Of a DNA stretch of 64,000 nucleotides, positions 59,201 to 64,000 are shown piece after piece; position 1 is the first letter of the stretch, and every line of letters starts with the position of its first letter. Origin of the DNA: Dromiciops gliroides (taxonomy: Eukaryota; Chordata; Mammalia; Microbiotheria; Microbiotheriidae). Location: assembly GCF_019393635.1 (NCBI RefSeq), contig NC_057866.1, positions 9,124,223 to 9,188,222 of the forward strand, given 5' to 3'. The notes under the pieces were generated by a model. It saw only the letters and a program-made list of their open reading frames with translations, had not been told where the DNA came from and did no database searches. The position numbers were made by a program, and so were the translations under genes.

Positions 59201-62200
59201 ACCCACAGCTGAAATGGCCCAGCAGCTGTTGCATGTTTTCTGTGGGGAGAGGTTGGTTTCTGCCCTAGCTAGTTTGTCCATCCTTCTGTCAATCCAGGAA
59301 GGAAGGAGAGGAGAGACTTTGAGGCATCTGCTCCTTTGAGGGTGTCAGGGAAAGGGCTGGGGGATGACTTGGTTCAAGAACTAGGGTTAGTCAGATGGTC
59401 TGGCTGGGGATGGGTAGGGGACCCAAAAGTTAGCTGGGACAACGGGTGAAATGAAGCTGGCACTTGGGGTAGAATCTGGTACCTGATCTCTCACAGGGGT
59501 CAGGACCCCTGCGTTCCTCCAGTCACAGGAACGAGCCTTCAGCCTCTGCAGTCTTGGGTACCCTCCTGTCTTTAGCCTGGGATCTGAGGAGCTGGTTCGG
59601 GATGGTTGGTAGAGCTGGCGAAATTCCTCCTCTGTGCAGATAAATGACGGCCTTAGCAGCCATAGACCCAAAGAGCCTAACCTCACACATGAGCCTTTTC
59701 CATTCCCAGTCACACTGCTGGGGCTTAGGGATCACTTGTCTCTAACTTTCCATAAACTGGTCCTCAAGAGAGGGGTGGACCCACTAAGGTTAGGTGTCAG
59801 TAAGGCCCATAGGGTTGTCAGGTGTCCAGAGCCCTCTCTGGCACATTAAGTTTCCTCATTCCCAAATCCCTTCTTTCCATAAAAGTATTTCATTATTTTC
59901 AGTTACATTTAGAGATATTTTTCAACATTTGTTTTTATAATATTTCTAGTTTCAAATTTTTCTCCCTCTTTCCCCCATCCCCAAGACAGCAAGTAATAAG
60001 TTATATATGTACAATCACATGAAACCTATTTCTGCATTAGTCCTGTTGTGAAAGAAGAATCAGATCAAATAGGAAAAACCTCAAAAAAGAAAAACAAAAA
60101 ATGTAGAAATAGGACGGTTCCATCTGCATCTAGATGCCACAGTTCTTTTTTTCTGCATTTGGAGCATTTTCCTTCATGGGTCCTTTGGAACTATCTTGGA
60201 CCGTTGTATTGCTGAGAAGAGTCAAGTCGATCACAGTCGATCCACACACAGTGTTGTTGATGCTGTGTACAATGTTCTGCTGGCTCTGCTCCTCTCACTC
60301 AGCATCAGTTCGTGTGAGTCCTTCCAGGTTTCTCTGAACTCCTGCTCATCGTTTCTTGCAGCACAATAGTATTCCATTACATTCATATACCACAGCTGGT
60401 TCATTGTGAGAAAATAATGGGATTTGACAAATACCCAAAGGCCCAACCTGAGATTAATTTAGAACTGATTGAATTAAGTGAGACTGATTGAGAGTGATTG
60501 ACTTTGCTGATTAAACTACTTATAGTTAATTCAATTAGAGCCAGACCTGGCTGACTCCCAAGAGGGAGTGTTCTCAGAGGCTGTGGACTATGACATCAAC
60601 TCAAATCCAATGAACCAATGGATTTGGATGAGGCCAACCAATCAGCTTGAAGCAGTGTGTAAGGACCGCCTCTTCTCCAGACCTATAAAAAGCTTCCACA
60701 CGCAGTTTGTGGTTGAAATAGACTTGAGGAAGAACCAGACCAGGCTGGAACTCTAGGTTAGATAGGCATTTTCTTAACTTTCTGAACTCCACATGTTCTC
60801 TTTTTACTAATACCTAGTATGCTTTAATAAATGCTTAACGCCCAAAGACTGGTGCTAAAGCTTCTAATTTAAGTAAACCACACATTGAGATTTTAAACAT
60901 CACATCAGGGGCAGCTAGGTGGCACATTGGATAAAGCACCAGTCCTGGATTCAGGGGGATCTGAGTTCAAATCTGACCTCAGACACTTGACACTAGCTGT
61001 GTGACCCTGGGCAAGTCACTTAATCCTCATTGCCCCAGCCAAAACAAAAAAACAAACAAAAAAACCCCATCACATCAGCCAGCCATTCCCCAATGGATGG
61101 GCAGCCCCTCAATTTCTAATTCCTTGCCACCACAAAAAGAGCAGCTATAAATATTTTTGTACATATGGGTCCTTTTCTCTTTCTTATGATCTCTTTGGGA
61201 AAAAGACCTAATAGTGGTATTGCTGGGTCAAAGGGTAATGTACAGCTTTATAGCCCTATGGGCATAATTCCAAATTGCTCTCCAGAATGGTTGGATCAGT
61301 TCACAGCTCCACCAATTTTTCCAATTTTTCCACAGCTTCTCCAACATTTATTATTTTCCTTTTCTGTCATATTAGCCAATCTGATAGGTGTCAGGTGGTA
61401 CCTCAGAGTTGTTTTAATTTGCATCTCTCTAATCAATAGTGACTTAGAGCATTTTTTCATATGACAATAGATAGCTTTGATTTCTTCATCAGAAAACTGC
61501 CTGTTCATATCCTTTGACCATTTCTCAATTGGGGAATGACTTGGTTTCTTATAAATTTGATTTAGTTCCCTATATATTTTAGAGATGAGGCCTTTATCAG
61601 AAATACTGGCTATAAAAATTGTTTCCCAGCTTTCTCCCTTCCTTCTAATTTTGGCTGCATTGCTTCTGTTTGTAACAAACCTTTTAAATTTAATGTCATC
61701 AAAATCATCCATTTTGTATTTCATAATATTCTCTATCTCTTGTTTGGTCATAAACTGTTTCCAAAGATCTGAGAGGTAAATTATTCCTTCCTCTCCTGAT
61801 TTACCTATGGTATCACCTTTTATGCCTAAATCATATACCCATTTTGGCCTTATTTTAGTATAAGGTGTAAGATGTTGGTCTATGCCTAATTTTTGCCATA
61901 CTCTCTTCCAGTTTTCCCAGCAGTTTTTGTCAAATACTGAGTTCCTATTCCAAAAGCTGGAGTCTTTGGGTTTATCAAACAGTACATTACTAAAGTCATT
62001 TACTAATGTGTCTCCTGTGCCTAGCCTATTCCATTGTTCTTCCACTCTATCTTACCAGATAATTTTGGTGACTGCTGCTTTATAGTAAAGCTTAGATTTG
62101 GTACAGCTAGCCCACCTTCCTGTGCATTTTTTTCCAAATGCCTTCTTTCAAAGAGCAAACAGTGGAACTTCCTGTAAAGATCCCTTAGGTCTCATCCTAA

Positions 62201-63802
62201 AAAATAACTTCTATATCAATGGACCATAGACATGGAAGCCATCCTGCCCAATCCTTCCATTTCACAGATGAGAAAATTTAGGCCCATGGAAAGGAAGAGA
62301 TGACTAAGTCCATCATTCTTTCCACTGCACCCCCACTGTTTCCTGCACACATAAAATTGCTACAGAATTGGGGCAGCTAGGTGGCGCAGTGGATAGAGCA
62401 CTGGGCCTGGAGTCAGGAGGATCTGGGTTCAAATCCGGCCTCAGACACTTGAACCTCTCTGTGTGACCCTGGGCAAGTCACTTAATCCCAATGGCCTCAC
62501 CAAAAAATAAAAATAAAAATTGCTACAGAATTGAGGCAATTGTGTTTCTCAAAGGAAGCAAAAATAGCTTAGGACCAAGAAATTCCTTCCTTGGTCTCAA
62601 AATGAGACAGGTAGCCTTTACCAATGCTTGCTTGGTTGAGCTGTGAGCTCAGCTACAGAGAGCTGTTATGTGTTTCAGCTGTCTTGTCTTAGATCTACAC
62701 AAGGAGCTTGTTTGTAAGGAAGAGGAAGAGGAGGCTTGGCCAAGTGAAACACAATGCCAAAAAGTGTTGAAGTCAGAGCTTGGAAAAGAGAGGGAAAAAG
62801 GAAGAAAGAAGGTGGGAAGGAAGGAGATCCAGACTGAAAAAAGGACCTTTGGTTTCTACTCCTGGCTTTGCCTCTACCTCCATGGGTGGTGGTGGTTGTT
62901 CAGTCATGTCCAACTCTCCACGACTGCAGAGATTAGGGTATGATTCGCCATTTCCTTCTCCAGTTCACGTGACATATGAGGTGAAGTGACTTGTCCACAG
63001 TCACACAGCTAGGAAGTATCTGAGGTTAGATTGGAAGTCAGGTCTTCCTGATTCCAGGCTTGGTGTTCTAACCACTGTACTACCTTGCTGCCCCACCGTG
63101 GGTGCTCCTGGGTAAGTCCTTTCCTGTCTCTAGGCCTCAATTTTCTCAGTTATAAAACATGGACAATAATATTTCTGTGCCTCTCAGGAGGGATCATAGC
63201 AGACTCTGGAGGAGTGGAGGGCTTTAATCTTGAAAAACTTAACATGTAGGGGCAGCTAGGTGGTGCAGTGGATAAAGCACTGGCCCTGGATTCAGGAGGA
63301 CCTGAGTTCAAATCTGGCCTCAGACACTTGACACTTACTAGCTGTGTGACCCTGGGCAAGTCACTTAACCCTCATTTCCCCAGCGCCCCCCCCAGAAAAG
63401 AAAAACTTGACATGGGGGACAATGGGGAAGCAGGTCTAGTGTGGGGGTAAAACTTGGATGGAATGCTGGACTTGGAGTCAGGAAAACCTTGGTCCCAAAT
63501 TCTGCTCTGACATTTATGACCTAGGTGATGATGGGCCAGTCACTTAACCCCCCTAAGCCTCAGTTTCCTTATCTGTAGAATGGGGGAGAAGTTTGGCCCA
63601 GACATCCTCTAGGCTCCCCTCCAGCTCCATGCCTCGGAGCAGGGGCCTGACCCTAGGAGGTCATTCTTCAGTTCTGATTCCATCCTACCTGTGAGGTCGC
63701 TGAACTGGGTCACCCCAAACTGGGCCATACCCCTGTGCTCCTCCGTCAGCTGCTTGGCCCGGGCCAGGTTGTCAGCAAAGATCTCAAAGCGGCGTGCTTG
63801 TT
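56213..63802 (-). CDS. CTSW: CTSW, cathepsin W, nine 3' coding exons (N-terminus outside window)
   Basis: Papain-family cysteine protease of NK and cytotoxic T cells, held in the ER. Exons: 63802-63689, 59631-59483, 59239-59143, 57849-57769, 57612-57493, 56795-56731, 56645-56558, 56473-56415, 56320-56213; 292 complete codons, all phases fitting. Propeptide: [16 protein letters not shown] (ERFNIN type) and [10 protein letters not shown]. Mature part: [18 protein letters not shown] keeps the oxyanion Gln and the active-site Cys; [17 protein letters not shown] follows; [11 protein letters not shown] has the catalytic His; YWILKNSW has the Asn. The C-terminal extension [16 protein letters not shown] resembles the cathepsin-W tail. 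As spliced here, it lacks the insertion between His and Asn known from human CTSW. The 4.1-kb intron at 59632-63688 is filled with mobile elements. The signal-peptide exon should lie right of 64000. Confidence 0.95.
59868..60404 (-). mobile_element. L1 copy, 3' part (left of LTR insertion)
   Basis: Reverse L1 3' UTR and the ORF2 C-terminal text [15 protein letters not shown]. The same L1 continues at 61077 beyond the inserted LTR and SINE. Confidence 0.85.
60405..60904 (+). mobile_element. Solo LTR of an endogenous retrovirus, fossil
   Basis: 500 bp bounded by TGTGA...TCACA. A TATA box (TATAAAA, 60684-60690) and a poly(A) signal (AATAAA, 60826-60831) are spaced as in an LTR. No internal genes are present, so it is a solo LTR. 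It lies inside an L1 and so is younger than that L1. The family is not recognised. The 4-bp flanks TCAT/TCAG match only partly as a target duplication. Confidence 0.7.
60908..61062 (+). mobile_element. Marsupial tRNA-derived SINE at the LTR edge
   Basis: Flanked by the 10-bp duplication CATCACATCA, which includes the last bases of the LTR. It is therefore the youngest of three nested elements. Confidence 0.94.
61077..62152 (-). mobile_element. L1 copy, ORF2 part (right of LTR insertion)
   Basis: A 249-codon stretch of ORF2 is still open (62045-61296): [60 protein letters not shown] and [16 protein letters not shown] are the standard L1 C-terminal landmarks. It is truncated at its 5' side near 62152 and is not a host gene. 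Confidence 0.92.
62370..62515 (+). mobile_element. Marsupial tRNA-derived SINE
   Basis: Flanked by AAAATTGCTACAGAATTG on both sides, an 18-bp duplication. Confidence 0.94.
62888..63098 (-). mobile_element. SINE with RTE-like tail (MAR1-like)
   Basis: GTTGTTCAGTCATGTCCAAC at the tail and GTACTACCTTGCTGCCCC at the head. Confidence 0.8.
63249..63400 (+). mobile_element. Marsupial tRNA-derived SINE
   Basis: AAAACTTAACATG / AAAACTTGACATG flank the copy. Confidence 0.93.
63440..63605 (+). mobile_element. MIR-like SINE remnant
   Basis: CTTGGAGTCAGGAAAACCTTGG ... CTCAGTTTCCTTATCTGTAG. Confidence 0.65.
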
Positions 63803-63829
63803 CTAGAGAGGGGATTTTTTTCTTTTCAA

Positions 63830-64000
63830 AATTTTTTTTACATTTTATTTTATTTTAAAATATATTTAAAATTTTTTTCTAAATACATGTAAAGATTGTT
63901 TTCAACATTCATTTTTGTAAGATTCTGAGTTTCAAATTTTTCTACGTCCCTCTCTTCCCTCCCCCTCCCAAAGACAGCAAGTGATTGGATATAGGTTATA
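63830..64000 (-). mobile_element. L1 3' end, runs off the window
   Basis: Reverse L1 tail (ACATGTAAAGATTGTTTTCAACATTC, CAGCAAGTGATTGGATATAGG) in the CTSW intron upstream of the exon at 63802. Confidence 0.8.

Noticed and set aside
61296-62045. 249-codon frame as a candidate gene
   Set aside because: It is the C-terminal part of L1 ORF2 and is truncated.

Overview
This is nuclear DNA from a marsupial. Two signs point there. About 25 copies of one tRNA-derived SINE (GGGGCAGCTAGGTGGCGCAG ... TCACTTAACC) share marsupial-type features, and the L1 copies have ORF2 C-termini of marsupial type. The SINE and L1 mix suggests an Australian lineage such as a dasyurid or diprotodont, but I cannot settle the species. 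Seven genes can be read, and together they are the block known from human 11q13.1 in opposite orientation: TSGA10IP(-), DRAP1(-), C11orf68(+), FOSL1(+), CCDC85B(-), FIBP(+), CTSW(-). Comparisons with human proteins come from memory, not from a search.

Layout: 0.3-6.6 kb is TSGA10IP, a testis/centrosome-type coiled-coil gene whose last exons lie left of the window. 7-17 kb is a repeat-filled gap with several L1 3' ends in the same orientation, L2, L3/CR1 and SINEs. 17.3-20.5 kb is DRAP1 (seven exons). It shares a CpG-island promoter, which holds a 33-bp minisatellite, with divergent C11orf68 (21.2-23.4 kb, two coding exons). 23.5-35.3 kb is intergenic, with old repeats, AP-1 motifs and a head-to-head inverted minisatellite at 31.5-32.4 kb. 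35.3-42.1 kb is FOSL1 with a recognisable serum-response promoter. It converges on single-exon CCDC85B (43.2-43.9 kb). 44.3-47.0 kb, between divergent CCDC85B and FIBP, holds a roughly 115-bp minisatellite and two polypurine tracts. 47.06-54.5 kb is FIBP (ten exons), with a 64-bp minisatellite in intron 2. It converges on CTSW (56.1 kb to beyond the right edge), whose largest intron contains an L1 broken by a solo LTR, which is itself followed by a SINE.

The genes are unrelated housekeeping or lineage-specific genes, not a pathway: a transcription corepressor (DRAP1), an AP-1 subunit (FOSL1), a coiled-coil adaptor (CCDC85B), an FGF1-binding protein (FIBP), a lymphocyte papain-like protease (CTSW), a conserved protein of unclear role (C11orf68) and TSGA10IP. 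All complete genes have clean reading frames and consensus splice sites. I found no new gene system. The most notable observation is an 84-bp, in-frame, stop-free intron in CTSW. It sits at the position of the insertion that is a hallmark of placental cathepsin W.
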